This document shows positions 9,278-18,026 of a DNA stretch of 64,000 bases, piece by piece. A program made the translations under genes and the position numbers. The notes under the pieces are model-generated. The model saw only the letters and a program-made list of their open reading frames with translations. It did not search any database and was not told the DNA's origin. Numbering within the stretch: the first letter of the stretch is position 1; each line of letters begins with the position of its first letter. The stretch is from NCBI RefSeq assembly GCF_030159255.1, contig NZ_BSCT01000015.1, forward strand, positions 62,001 to 126,000, written 5' to 3'. The DNA is from Bradyrhizobium sp. SSBR45G. GTDB taxonomy: Bacteria > Pseudomonadota > Alphaproteobacteria > Rhizobiales > Xanthobacteraceae.

Positions 9278-9487
9278 TCAGCTCAGCCAGCGGACCGACA
9301 GCAGGACGACGAAGGCCACGGCCGCCGCGATGCAAAACATCGTGGTCAGGAACAGGGCGATGTGGCCGAACAGGCCCGTCGGTGTGGAATCGTCGCGAAA
9401 CGACTCGAACCCGCCGGATTGAGGAATATGACCGCGGACATCGATGAGGACGGCAAGCAGGCGAATGAGCAGGTCGAGAACATCCAT
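9278..9487 (-). CDS. Small single-helix membrane protein
   Basis: This is a 69-residue protein beginning MDVLDLLIRLLAVLID. It has a C-terminal hydrophobic helix (HIALFLTTMFCIAAAVAFVV) that should span the inner membrane. I chose the ATG at 9487 because GAGGGA lies 7 nt upstream; the open frame extends to 9655 without support. It is divergent from hemN. A FixK/FNR-like site (9545-9558) is centred 64 bp upstream of its start codon, which would put transcription start about 23 nt before the ATG if activation occurs from -41.5. The function is unknown; the position suggests expression at low oxygen. Confidence 0.6.
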   Translation of the reverse strand: MDVLDLLIRLLAVLIDVRGHIPQSGGFESFRDDSTPTGLFGHIALFLTTMFCIAAAVAFVVLLSVRWLS

Positions 9488-9544
9488 CGCGGGTCCCTCG
9501 AATCGTGAGCAATCCGATGATCGTTGCGAAATCGACCGGCCACT

Positions 9545-9558
9545 TTGACGAAGCGCAA
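9545..9558. promoter_or_regulatory. FixK/FNR-type site (TTGA-N6-GCAA)
   Basis: The 14-bp TTGACGAAGCGCAA fits the relaxed FixK2 consensus TTG(A/C)-N6-(T/G)CAA. Its centre (9551.5) is well placed for class II activation of the divergent small membrane gene ending at 9278. Confidence 0.5.
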
Positions 9559-9616
9559 TGTCGCTGGCGAAAGCCGGCATTCTACTGGTAGCCGACGGGG
9601 CAGCTGTCGGCCGGCC

Positions 9617-9630
9617 TTGAGGAAGCTCAA
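9617..9630. promoter_or_regulatory. FixK/FNR-type site upstream of hemN (TTGA-N6-TCAA)
   Basis: TTGAGGAAGCTCAA has perfect half-sites and lies within a longer dyad (GGCCTTGAG-GAAG-CTCAAGGCC). Its centre, 9623.5, predicts a start site near 9665, about 22 nt before the hemN ATG at 9687. Anaerobic hemN genes of bradyrhizobia are known FixK2 targets. A terminator is less likely because no T-run follows. Confidence 0.7.
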
Positions 9631-9686
9631 GGCCGTGCTGCTTGCCTTGTGTCAAAGACGTCCAAAATCAGGTGGACAGGCAGGAC

Positions 9687-11039
9687 ATGAGACCAGATCT
9701 CGCGGCATGCTACGGACAGGAGCGCCTTCCGCGCTACACCAGCTATCCCACGGCGCCCCATTTCTCCGCTGCGGTCGGCCCCTCCACCTACGCTGAGTGG
9801 CTGCGCGCCATTCCGGAGAGCGCGACGGCATCTCTCTACCTGCATGTGCCGTTCTGCCGCGCGATGTGCTGGTATTGCGGCTGCACCACCATGGTCGCCA
9901 AGCGCGACGAGCCGATCGCGGTCTATGAGTCCGCGTTGCGCTGCGAGATCGACATGGTCTCGCGCCAGATCGGCCGCCGGCTTCAGGTCGGGCACATTCA
10001 TTTCGGCGGCGGCACGCCCACCATCATGGCGCCGGAGTCCTTCGTCGATCTGGTCGGATCGTTGCGCCATTCCTTCGCCGTGCTGCCGTCGGCCGAGATC
10101 GCCGTCGAGATCGATCCGCGTACGCTGACGCCGGCGATGATCGATGCGCTGGCGCGGAGCGGCGTCAACCGCGCGAGCCTCGGCGTGCAGAGCTTCGATC
10201 CGCGGGTGCAACGGGCTATCAACCGGGTGCAGAGCTTCGAGCAGACCGCCGCGGCCACGAACGGATTGCGTGAGGCGGGCGTGGCCGGCGTCAATTTCGA
10301 CCTGATCTACGGCCTGCCCTATCAGAGCGTGGCGTCATGTCTCGACACCGTTCGGCGCGCCATCGACCTGCGCCCCGATCGGCTCTCCGTGTTCGGCTAT
10401 GCACATGTGCCGTCGTTCAAGACGCATCAGCGCAAGATCGAGGACGCCGCGTTGCCGGACAGTCTGGAGCGCTACGATCAGGCCTGCGCGATCGCGGATG
10501 CGCTGAAGGATGCGGGCTACGTCCAGATCGGGCTGGACCATTTCGCCCTGCCATCCGACCCGATGACGATTGCGTTCCGCGAGGGCCGGCTGCATCGCAA
10601 TTTCCAGGGCTACACCACCGATGCCAACGACCTCTTGATCGGCTTCGGTGCGTCGGCGATCGGGCAACTGCCGCAGGGCTACGTCCAGAATGCGCCGCAG
10701 GTGCGCGCCTATGAGGAGAAGATCGCCTCGGGCAGCCTTGCCACGGTGAAGGGCTACGGTCTGACCGACGACGACCGCCTGCGGGCCGACATCATCGAGC
10801 GGATCATGTGCGACTACGGCGTCGACCTGGATGTCATCTGCACCCGCCACGGCATGGAGGCCGACGTGATGCTGCAATCGGCGCCGCGGCTGCACGCGCT
10901 GATTTCCGACGGGGTGGTCGAGCTCAACGGCAGCGCGCTGGCGGTGACCGAGCATTCCCGCTTCCTGGTGCGCAGTGTCGCCGCCGCCTTCGATGCCCAT
11001 CTCGACGCATCGAAGCAGTTGCACAGCCGCGCGGTCTAG
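9687..11039 (+). CDS. hemN: Oxygen-independent coproporphyrinogen III oxidase
   Basis: This radical-SAM enzyme decarboxylates coproporphyrinogen III to protoporphyrinogen IX without oxygen, the step that keeps heme synthesis running under micro-oxic or denitrifying conditions. The 450-residue chain opens with the hallmark RYTSYPTAPHFS. The cluster-binding CRAMCWYCGC (CxxxCxxC) sits near residue 54, followed by HFGGGTPTIM and later SLGVQSFDPRVQRAINR. I preferred the ATG at 9687 because the HemN-specific sequence starts there; the open frame reaches back to 9642. It lies behind a good FixK-type site and is followed 350 bp later by nnrS. Confidence 0.95.
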   Translation: MRPDLAACYGQERLPRYTSYPTAPHFSAAVGPSTYAEWLRAIPESATASLYLHVPFCRAMCWYCGCTTMVAKRDEPIAVYESALRCEIDMVSRQIGRRLQVGHIHFGGGTPTIMAPESFVDLVGSLRHSFAVLPSAEIAVEIDPRTLTPAMIDALARSGVNRASLGVQSFDPRVQRAINRVQSFEQTAAATNGLREAGVAGVNFDLIYGLPYQSVASCLDTVRRAIDLRPDRLSVFGYAHVPSFKTHQRKIEDAALPDSLERYDQACAIADALKDAGYVQIGLDHFALPSDPMTIAFREGRLHRNFQGYTTDANDLLIGFGASAIGQLPQGYVQNAPQVRAYEEKIASGSLATVKGYGLTDDDRLRADIIERIMCDYGVDLDVICTRHGMEADVMLQSAPRLHALISDGVVELNGSALAVTEHSRFLVRSVAAAFDAHLDASKQLHSRAV

Positions 11040-11311
11040 ACCGGTGCACGCCGCGGTGCTTGTGCTGCGGCCAAGATGGAAAACGATGCGCGCGCGACCA
11101 TCCACCTGCGGATGGAGCCGCGCATGCCAATCTCCTTCGATGGACTGATCGACGATGTCATGCGGCCAAGCCGCAGATGACGGGCGCCTTACTTTCCTTC
11201 CAGATGCCTTGCGCCGGCTGTCCGATCGCCTGCTTCCACGATGTCGCCGCTCCCTGCCGCGAGCATGACGTGGAGCCTCATGCGTTCCCTTCGGCGCTGT
11301 GTCCTCGAAGT

Positions 11312-11325
11312 TTGCGCTGGCACAA
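11312..11325. promoter_or_regulatory. FNR/NnrR-type site upstream of nnrS (TTGC-N6-ACAA)
   Basis: TTGCGCTGGCACAA has the TTG-N8-CAA skeleton of FixK/NnrR sites. Its centre at 11318.5 predicts transcription from about 11360, 31 nt before the nnrS ATG. NnrR or FixK control of nnrS is known in related denitrifiers. The rest of the 351-bp hemN-nnrS gap holds only short open frames without support. Confidence 0.5.
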
Positions 11326-11390
11326 ACCTTCCCGGCTCTGGCTCAACTACATAGGGGCGACGGGCGCGGTCCGTCGTCAAGCGAGCGAGC

Positions 11391-12608
11391 ATGCACATGG
11401 CCATTCCAAGGAGCTATCAGGGCTGGACTGTTCTCGCCAACGGGTTCCGGCCGTTCTTCCTGCTCGGCGCGGTCCAGGCGGCGTTGTCGATCCTGATCTG
11501 GCTTCCGGCCTTCCAGGGCGAACTGACCTTGAGTTCGGCTTTCACGCCCCGCGACTGGCACGTGCACGAAATGCTCTACGGCTATCTGCCGGCCATCGTC
11601 ACCGGCTTCCTGTTCACCGCGATCCCGAACTGGACCGGGCGCCTGCCGATCCGTGGTGCGCCTCTGCTGGCGCTGGTGACCGTGTGGATGACCGGGCGCG
11701 TGACCGTGACATTGTCGGCGCTGGGCCCCTGGTGGGCTGCGCTCCTGATCGATGCGAGCTTTCTGTTGCTGGTGGTCCTCGCCGCCGCGCGCGAAATCAC
11801 CGTCGGCCGCAATTGGCGCAACCTTCCGGTGGTTGCGATCGTCGCCGTGCTGTGCGGCGGAAACGTCGCGTTTCACATCGAGGCGCATCTGCGAGGCACG
11901 GCCGACCATGCGATCCGCGTCGGTGTTGCCGTGATCGTGCTGCTGCTGGCCTTGATCGGCGGCCGTATCATCCCGAGCTTCACACGCAATTGGCTGGTCA
12001 AGCACAACCCCGGCCGTCTGCCGACGCCGTTCGGTCGCTTCGACGTCGCCGTCCTGCTGGTCAGCGTGCTGAGCCTGCTTGGCTGGATCGTGGTGCCCGA
12101 CAACGCAGTCGCCGGGCTCGCGTTGGCTGCGGCCGGCCTGATTCATGCGGTGAGGCTTGCGCGCTGGGCCGGCGACCGCACGCTGCGTGAACGGCTGCTC
12201 GTGATCCTGCATGTCGGCTACGCGTTCGTGCCGCTGGGATTCCTGCTCACTGCGGCGGCGAGCGTCGGATGGGTCTTGCCGAGCGCCGGGCTGCATGCCT
12301 GGATGGTCGGTGCCGCCGGCATCATGACGCTCGCAGTGATGACGCGCGCCACGCTCGGCCATACCGGGCAGGTGCTGACGGCCTCCGCAGCGACCCATGT
12401 GGTCTATCTGGGCATCATCGTCGCGGCGGTCACGCGGATCTGCGCCGTGCTGGTGCCGGACCATGCCGGCGCGCTGCTGCACGTTGCGGCCATCGCCTGG
12501 ATCATCGCCTTTTCAGGCTTCGTGCTGGCGTTCGGCCCGCTGCTGCTCGGTCTCAAGCTGCGCGCGCTCGCGACCCGATCGGCGGGATCGGCTCAGCCGG
12601 CGCTCTGA
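11391..12608 (+). CDS. nnrS: NnrS family membrane protein
   Basis: This is a 405-residue protein of about twelve hydrophobic helices. The NnrS signature appears near the N-terminus (LANGFRPFFLLGA, then DWHVHEMLYGY) and in the middle (GGRIIPSFTRNWL). Conserved histidines (HVHE, HIEAH, LGHTG) suit the proposed heme/copper binding. NnrS proteins are induced by nitric oxide and protect against nitrosative stress during denitrification. It lies downstream of hemN and has its own FNR-family site. Its 3' end overlaps the convergent kinase gene by 16 bp. The ATG two codons further in is an equally possible start. Confidence 0.93.
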   Translation: MHMAIPRSYQGWTVLANGFRPFFLLGAVQAALSILIWLPAFQGELTLSSAFTPRDWHVHEMLYGYLPAIVTGFLFTAIPNWTGRLPIRGAPLLALVTVWMTGRVTVTLSALGPWWAALLIDASFLLLVVLAAAREITVGRNWRNLPVVAIVAVLCGGNVAFHIEAHLRGTADHAIRVGVAVIVLLLALIGGRIIPSFTRNWLVKHNPGRLPTPFGRFDVAVLLVSVLSLLGWIVVPDNAVAGLALAAAGLIHAVRLARWAGDRTLRERLLVILHVGYAFVPLGFLLTAAASVGWVLPSAGLHAWMVGAAGIMTLAVMTRATLGHTGQVLTASAATHVVYLGIIVAAVTRICAVLVPDHAGALLHVAAIAWIIAFSGFVLAFGPLLLGLKLRALATRSAGSAQPAL

Positions 12609-15600
12609 TTGCGTGCAACTGCGCGCGAGAACACCACTTCCATCAGCGTGCCGGATTTCGGCGCCGCCTTGATGTGGAACTGTGCACGATTGGCTTCGGC
12701 CAGCGCCTTGGTGAGCGAGAGGCTGAGACCAGTGCTATCGGCGCTCTGCTCGGCAGCGCCCGTTGCGCGGAACGGCTCCAGCGCTGCGGCCACCGCCTGA
12801 TCGTTCAAGGCATGCCCGGTGTCGCGCAAGCGCAGCACCACCTCGCCGAAATCCGACATTGCCGTGGAGACGATGACCTGGCCGCCGGCATTGGCGAGCG
12901 AGATCGAGGCCGAGATCAGGTTCATGGCGATCTGGCGCAGTGCCCTGGTGTCGGCGATGACCGGCGGAAGCGTCTGCGACAGCGAGGTGCGGATGATGAT
13001 GCGGGCGCGGTTGGCCTGCGGCTGCATCACCGCGACGCAGCTCTCGACCAGCTCGTTCAGATTCTGTGCGGTGAAGGCAAGCTCGAGCTTTCCCGTCTCG
13101 ATGCGCGACAGCTCGAGCAGATCGTCGATCAGCGACACGACGCGTTCGCCGGACGTCCGGATATCCTTCATGTACTCGGCATAGCGCGCATTGCCGATCG
13201 TGCCGAAGCGCTCGCCGATCATCACCTCGGCAAAGCCGATGATCGCGTTGAGCGGCGCCCGCACCTCGTGGCTGATGCGCGCCAGCATGTCGGCCTTGGC
13301 ATTGGCCGCCCGGTCGGCGACACGCCGCGCCTGCAGCAACTCGCTTTCGCCGCGGCGAAGCTGCGACAGGTCGCGGAACACGGCAAAGAAGTTCGGGCCG
13401 TCGGTCCTGGTCCGGCCGATCGTGATCGACAGCGGGACGGCGCCGCCCTGGGCGACCTTGCCGAGCACCTCGCGGCCCTGATCCAGCACGCCGGGGGCGC
13501 CGTTCTGCTGCACGCAGTCGAGATAGTCCAACACCAGCCGCGCGCTCTCCGCCGCGAACAGCTCGATGAGATTGCGGCGAGCCAGCTCGGCGCCGTCGTA
13601 GCCGAACAAGGCCTCGGCGCTGCGATTGCAGGCGTGGATGTTGCCGCCGGCATCGAACATCAGGATGCCTTCGGTCGTGACATCGAGGATCGCAGCCAGA
13701 TCTTCGGCATCGGCATGGCCGGCCGCCGGAGGCGGCGCAACGACGAGCGGCGGCGGTGCAGCGGGTGCTGGAGCATGCGTCGGCGCCGCGTCAGCGGCTG
13801 CGGGGAGCGCCGCCGCCGGGCCGGGCGCCGGCGCGAAGATCAGCGCATGCGCGCTGTCGCCATCCCAGGTGATCGTGAACAGGCGCGCCTCGGCCTTGAT
13901 CTCCTCACTGGAGGAGCCGTCGGCTGCGGAGATCGTGACCGGCGTTCCGGCTTCCGGCCTGCTGGTCACGGATGATGCGCCGGGCTCGACATAGAGGGCG
14001 TCGAGGCCGCCGGCCTGTTCCAGCGCCTGGAGATCCGCATAGCCCATCTGCTTGAAGAAGGCCGGATTTGCGTAAAGCAGCCGGTCGAGCCGATAGATCA
14101 GCATGCCGGTCGGCAGCAGGTCGAGCAGGATCCGGTCGCGCTGGCTGTCGCCCTGGGCCGGCGGCGCTTCGGGCGTCAGCCATTCGGCCTGCAGTCCGGC
14201 GCCGCGCTCGCTCGTCATGTCGGCGGCCGGCAGGTCCTGATGCTGCGGACCGAAGGTTTCGCTCACGCGGGAGCCCGGCTCGGGCGGCAGGTTGGAATGC
14301 TCCGTCGCCGGGTTGCGGATCTCGCCTTCGAGCCGGGCCGATAGCTGGCGCGCAAGTTCATGAAACGCATTGTTCTCCACCGGCGTCAGCGCCGGAAGCT
14401 TGCTCTCTCCGGGGGCCCGGAACGGCACGACGTTTCCAGCGCCTTCGAGACTGCTCCCATCGATGTGGGGCGCTTCTGTCGCAATGTAAGTGTCATGCGC
14501 CGGAGCCGTGATGTTGTCTTGCCGCGGCGGCGCATCTGGGGCCTGCGCATGGTCGGATTGAGCAGGCTCTGATGGGGCAGCGACGGATTGGTCAAGATCG
14601 GTTTCGTCGGTCGTCGGCGCTTCGGCCGCACCGGCGCCGGTCGGCCGCAGCGCTTCGAGCCGGTTCAGGGCATCGAGGTCGCGGCAGACGCCGAAACCGC
14701 GATAGCCGGAATAGGCCTTGTCCAAGGTGAAGACGGGCAGTCCCGAGAGTTCGACGGCAAGATGCTCGCCGCCTCCGGCGGGCCAGGTGACGACGAGGTT
14801 GCTCCAGGTCTCCCGCGTCTGGATCGCCGCACTGACGCGTCGGTCCGGATCCAGTCCAAGCGCCTCCGCGATCTCGTGCCAGGGACGACCGAGATATGCG
14901 GCGCTGGCAGCGCCGAGCAGGCGGGCGAACTCGTCGGAGCCGAGCGAAAATCGTCCCTCGGCATCGATCTGCCAGGAGAAGCGCAGCGGATGGCGGCGGC
15001 TGGGCTCCGATGGTTGATCGGCCATCGTGCTGGACTCGTTGTCCTGCGCCTGCTGTCTCGGGGACGCGGGCGCTTCGGCGAGGTGCTCCTCGCCGGGTAT
15101 CGGCGCAGCGTCTGGGCGAGGCATGTCGGCCGTGGTCTGCGTCGGCATCGCCAACGGCTCGAACAGGTCCGATTCGGCGGGATCGTCGATCATCAGGAAT
15201 TCGGCCGGCGCTTCGTTCGACAGCGCAGGTGCTTCGTAGTCCGTCTCGCGTTCAGTCATGTCATCCATCGAAGGAGCAGGCGGAGTCTCGGCCACGTCCG
15301 CGTGGGTGAACTCCACGGGAGCGGGTGATGCCGGGACGGCATCTGCGGTGAGCTCTGCATCTGATGTCAGCGTCAGGCTCGGTGCGTCCAACTCGTCGGG
15401 CAGGGCCGGCAACGGCACGGCGACCAGTCCGATCTGGCTGCCGCTGCCGATCCGGTAGAGCACCGCGCGCTCACTGCCGAGCGTCACCTCGGCGGCACCA
15501 TCGGCAAGTGCTGTGCTGCGGGCCGCAGCGAAAATTGAAGCGCTCAGGTCGTGCATTCCGAACAGGCGGCGTCCGGCTGCGCTGAGGCCTGCGAACTGGC

Positions 15601-16051
15601 CGTCCTGGGTGAATGCGATCATCGCATGCTCGCTGCTTTCCACGAGACGCTTCAGACGCTCTGCCAGCGGAACGCCGCGGCCACCGGTGTCGGTGCTGGT
15701 GATCAGCACGGCGCGCGTCCCGTCCGGCAGGTCGATCAGGGCGCAGCCGCAGGTCGCCAGCGTGCCGAGCGGCGCGCCGAAGCCGCGCACACGCTCCAGC
15801 CGAACCGAGCCGGTCTCGGGCAGCCGTCGGGCCAATTGCGCGATCTGCCGGCGGTGCGAATCGGCGGGACCGAACGTCTTGGCGAGCAGTGCCGGCACAT
15901 TCGCGGCACCGAGGGCGCGAGCACCGACCGCGTTGGCCCACAGCACCCGGCTGCCATCGGCCGACCACAGCCACGCCGGCAGTCCGCCCGCGGCATGGAT
16001 GGCCAGCCGGGGGTCGCTGAGGGCCTGCAATTCGAGATCGGCTTGGTTCAT
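12593..16051 (-). CDS. Large PAS-domain histidine kinase, PdhS-like, with degenerate ATPase domain
   Basis: This 1152-residue protein has PAS-like regions near residues 20-190 and about 350-470, a PAS around 630-720, and a clear PAS near 770-890 (ILDVTTEGILMFDAGG). A HisKA domain follows with His928 in ISHEVRAPLNAIIGF. No transmembrane helix is obvious, so it is probably cytosolic. The ending resembles PdhS/DivJ-type cell-cycle kinases of Rhizobiales (SLTKALAEANRAQFHIK). The ATPase part is unusual: the N box reads MNLISASISL where kinases have NLLSNAIKFT, so the Mg-coordinating Asn is lost. The G1 box reads DTGHA instead of DTGxG. Residues around 470-600 are acidic/Pro-rich linker. No response regulator is adjacent. 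Confidence 0.85.
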   Translation of the reverse strand: MNQADLELQALSDPRLAIHAAGGLPAWLWSADGSRVLWANAVGARALGAANVPALLAKTFGPADSHRRQIAQLARRLPETGSVRLERVRGFGAPLGTLATCGCALIDLPDGTRAVLITSTDTGGRGVPLAERLKRLVESSEHAMIAFTQDGQFAGLSAAGRRLFGMHDLSASIFAAARSTALADGAAEVTLGSERAVLYRIGSGSQIGLVAVPLPALPDELDAPSLTLTSDAELTADAVPASPAPVEFTHADVAETPPAPSMDDMTERETDYEAPALSNEAPAEFLMIDDPAESDLFEPLAMPTQTTADMPRPDAAPIPGEEHLAEAPASPRQQAQDNESSTMADQPSEPSRRHPLRFSWQIDAEGRFSLGSDEFARLLGAASAAYLGRPWHEIAEALGLDPDRRVSAAIQTRETWSNLVVTWPAGGGEHLAVELSGLPVFTLDKAYSGYRGFGVCRDLDALNRLEALRPTGAGAAEAPTTDETDLDQSVAAPSEPAQSDHAQAPDAPPRQDNITAPAHDTYIATEAPHIDGSSLEGAGNVVPFRAPGESKLPALTPVENNAFHELARQLSARLEGEIRNPATEHSNLPPEPGSRVSETFGPQHQDLPAADMTSERGAGLQAEWLTPEAPPAQGDSQRDRILLDLLPTGMLIYRLDRLLYANPAFFKQMGYADLQALEQAGGLDALYVEPGASSVTSRPEAGTPVTISAADGSSSEEIKAEARLFTITWDGDSAHALIFAPAPGPAAALPAAADAAPTHAPAPAAPPPLVVAPPPAAGHADAEDLAAILDVTTEGILMFDAGGNIHACNRSAEALFGYDGAELARRNLIELFAAESARLVLDYLDCVQQNGAPGVLDQGREVLGKVAQGGAVPLSITIGRTRTDGPNFFAVFRDLSQLRRGESELLQARRVADRAANAKADMLARISHEVRAPLNAIIGFAEVMIGERFGTIGNARYAEYMKDIRTSGERVVSLIDDLLELSRIETGKLELAFTAQNLNELVESCVAVMQPQANRARIIIRTSLSQTLPPVIADTRALRQIAMNLISASISLANAGGQVIVSTAMSDFGEVVLRLRDTGHALNDQAVAAALEPFRATGAAEQSADSTGLSLSLTKALAEANRAQFHIKAAPKSGTLMEVVFSRAVARNQSAG

Positions 16052-16637
16052 GGGCGGCGACGGCGAACGGTTCTCGTGACGTTGATCGGCGGCCGGAGGT
16101 GGCAGCGTTAAGAATTCGTTACTATCGCGCGTTTTGAGGGCAGAGGTCCACGGCCGGGCCGTGCTCCGATCCTGCTAAAGCTTGGATAACCTTAATGTGT
16201 TCCTCGTGCGCCGCCGCGGCGCTGAACCGGAGGCAGAAACACGGGTTGGATGTTGTAATTGCGGAGCGGGTGGTCACGATGGCGGGCAAATCGGTCGAGG
16301 GTCGTCGTGGGCACGTCTCATCCGGGGCCAGATGCGGTCCGCTGGCCGAGCAGGCGGAGCGAGAGGGGACAGGCATCAGCAGGCGACGATCGACGCCACC
16401 AAGCCCAAGGCGTGACGGCTCGCCGGATCCTACCCTTTTGGGTTGAGGAGAGATCGTGTTCGTGCGTGGGCGCGACAAAGAGTTCCTGATGTCGGAATTT
16501 CCGTTGCGTTGCACAAAATCGACACGTTATAGCTCTACGCGAGGTTGTTACCTCCAGGGGCGGTTCCTCTGCGTGATCCGAAGTGACTTCCCGATTGCCG
16601 GGGCGGTCCAGTCTCAATGTTTCGAAGGATGCATGCC
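16052..16637. other. Intergenic region upstream of the phasin gene
   Basis: This 586-bp region separates divergent kinase and phasin genes and should hold both promoters. Several short open frames here lack ribosome-binding sites and have arginine-rich shadow-like composition. I see no clear operator. Confidence 0.4.
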
Positions 16638-17072
16638 ATGACCAATGCCACCGATCCTTTCTCTGCATCGATCATTCCGTTCGAGGTTCCCGAACAGATG
16701 CGCGCGCTCGCGGAAAAGGGCGTTTCGCAGGCTCGCGAGAACTATGCCAAGTTCAAGGATGCGGCCGAGACCCACAACTCCGCCATCGAGGCCTTCTTCG
16801 CCAACGCCAGCAAGGGCGCCGGCGCCTACTCCTCCAAGGTGATGGAGTTCACGAAGGCCAACACCACGGCTTCGCTCGACTTCGCCCAGGGCCTGTTCGG
16901 CGTGAAGTCGCCAACCGAGGCGATGGAATTGTGGACCGGGTTCGTCCGCAAGCAGTTCGAGACGTTCACGGTTCAGGCCAAGGAGCTCGGCGAGCTCGGC
17001 CAGAAGGTCGCGGTCGAGACGGTCGAGCCGATCAAGGAAAGCGCCACCAAGCTGTTCAAGCCCGCGGCCTGA
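16638..17072 (+). CDS. Phasin family protein
   Basis: This 144-residue, mostly helical, amphipathic protein belongs to the phasins, which coat polyhydroxyalkanoate granules. It shows the family pattern PFEVPEQMRALAEKGVSQAR near the N-terminus, then AKFKDAAETHNSAIE and a C-terminal QAKELGELGQKVAVETVEPIK. I chose the ATG at 16638 because AAGGA lies 8 nt upstream; an upstream ATG at 16617 in the same frame has no such site. It is a single gene followed by tRNA-His. A long AT-containing leader region precedes it. Confidence 0.92.
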   Translation: MTNATDPFSASIIPFEVPEQMRALAEKGVSQARENYAKFKDAAETHNSAIEAFFANASKGAGAYSSKVMEFTKANTTASLDFAQGLFGVKSPTEAMELWTGFVRKQFETFTVQAKELGELGQKVAVETVEPIKESATKLFKPAA

Positions 17073-17310
17073 GGCGGCCAACCTTCGGCCGGGCGCACGC
17101 GATGTGCTGTGTCTGGCGATCAAGGTCTCAGGACCCGGCGCGTCGCGACCGGGTCCGATATCTTTTCGGATGCCGTCGACACGGCTCGAAACGACGTCCA
17201 AAAACGGGGGCACGGCGGGAGACTTTATCGGTTCTCGGCCTTGCCAAATTCTCCCGTTGCACCTAGTTTCCGGCCCGTTCGGACGCCCCAGCGGGGCGAT
17301 CCATGGCGAT

Positions 17311-17387
17311 GCAGTTGTAGCTCAGTTGGTTAGAGCGCCTGTCTGTGGAACAGGAGGTCGGTGGTTCGAGCCCACCCAACTGTACCA
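17311..17387 (+). tRNA. tRNA-His (anticodon GTG), CCA encoded
   Basis: A 77-nt cloverleaf reads in order. The 7-bp acceptor stem is GCAGTTG/CAACTGT, with a G-U pair at the end. The D-arm has GGTTAGAGC, the anticodon loop CTGTGGA gives GTG, the T-arm is GGTGG-TTCGAGC-CCACC, then A73 and an encoded CCA. Unlike most tRNA-His, there is no G-1 in the gene (the preceding base is T) and the discriminator is A, the known pattern of an alphaproteobacterial clade. Confidence 0.97.
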
Positions 17388-18026
17388 ATTAAATCAATGA
17401 TTTAGGATTAGGTTGGCTGGGCGGCCTGCGTTGGGCTAGCTGCCATCTGGCAACCGCGGCGATCAGGCTCCGGCACCAGATCTCGGTCGATTGATTTAGC
17501 CCCCAAAAAATCTGTGGCGATGTCGAGCCGATGTATGTGATCGGCACCCGATCCGTTCGAGTCGGCCGCTTGTCGTCGATCCCGATTCCGGACTGGCGTG
17601 CATATGGCCTTGTCCGGACGCGCTGATCATCAACGTACTGCGGGTCGCCTTCGGGCCGTGGCTCTCTATCAGATTCCTGAACCGCATTGCGGAGGGGGCT
17701 GCCGACCGAGTTTCGGGGCTGCGACGAGTTCCGTATCCTTGGGCAATCTTGACCAGGGCCGCCGCAGCCGGTCGCCCGAGCCGTGCTTGGGGAGACGCCG
17801 CCGGACGATCTCAGCCGGCATCATCGACATTGCATGGCTTCGTCGAATTCGAGCGGACAATCGCAGGCCTCGGCGTCCTTCGCGTCTGAGAACCCGGCAA
17901 CCAATAGTTCGACCGCACCGGATCAGACGTTTTGATTGTCGCCCCCGATCTCGGTCGTAGATTTATCGGTTGCATTTTCAGTCGACGGCAATCGAGACTG
18001 CTGTTCCACGGGAGAGGGAGCATGCG
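17388..18026. other. Intergenic, nothing recognised
   Basis: This 639-bp gap lies between tRNA-His and the sugar isomerase gene. I see no protein, RNA or repeat that can be supported. The end of the gap supplies a strong ribosome-binding site (GGGAGAGGGAG) for the next gene. Confidence 0.4.

Noticed and set aside
11076..11180. 34-codon frame between hemN and nnrS
   Set aside because: No convincing ribosome-binding site and no recognised sequence; left out for lack of support.
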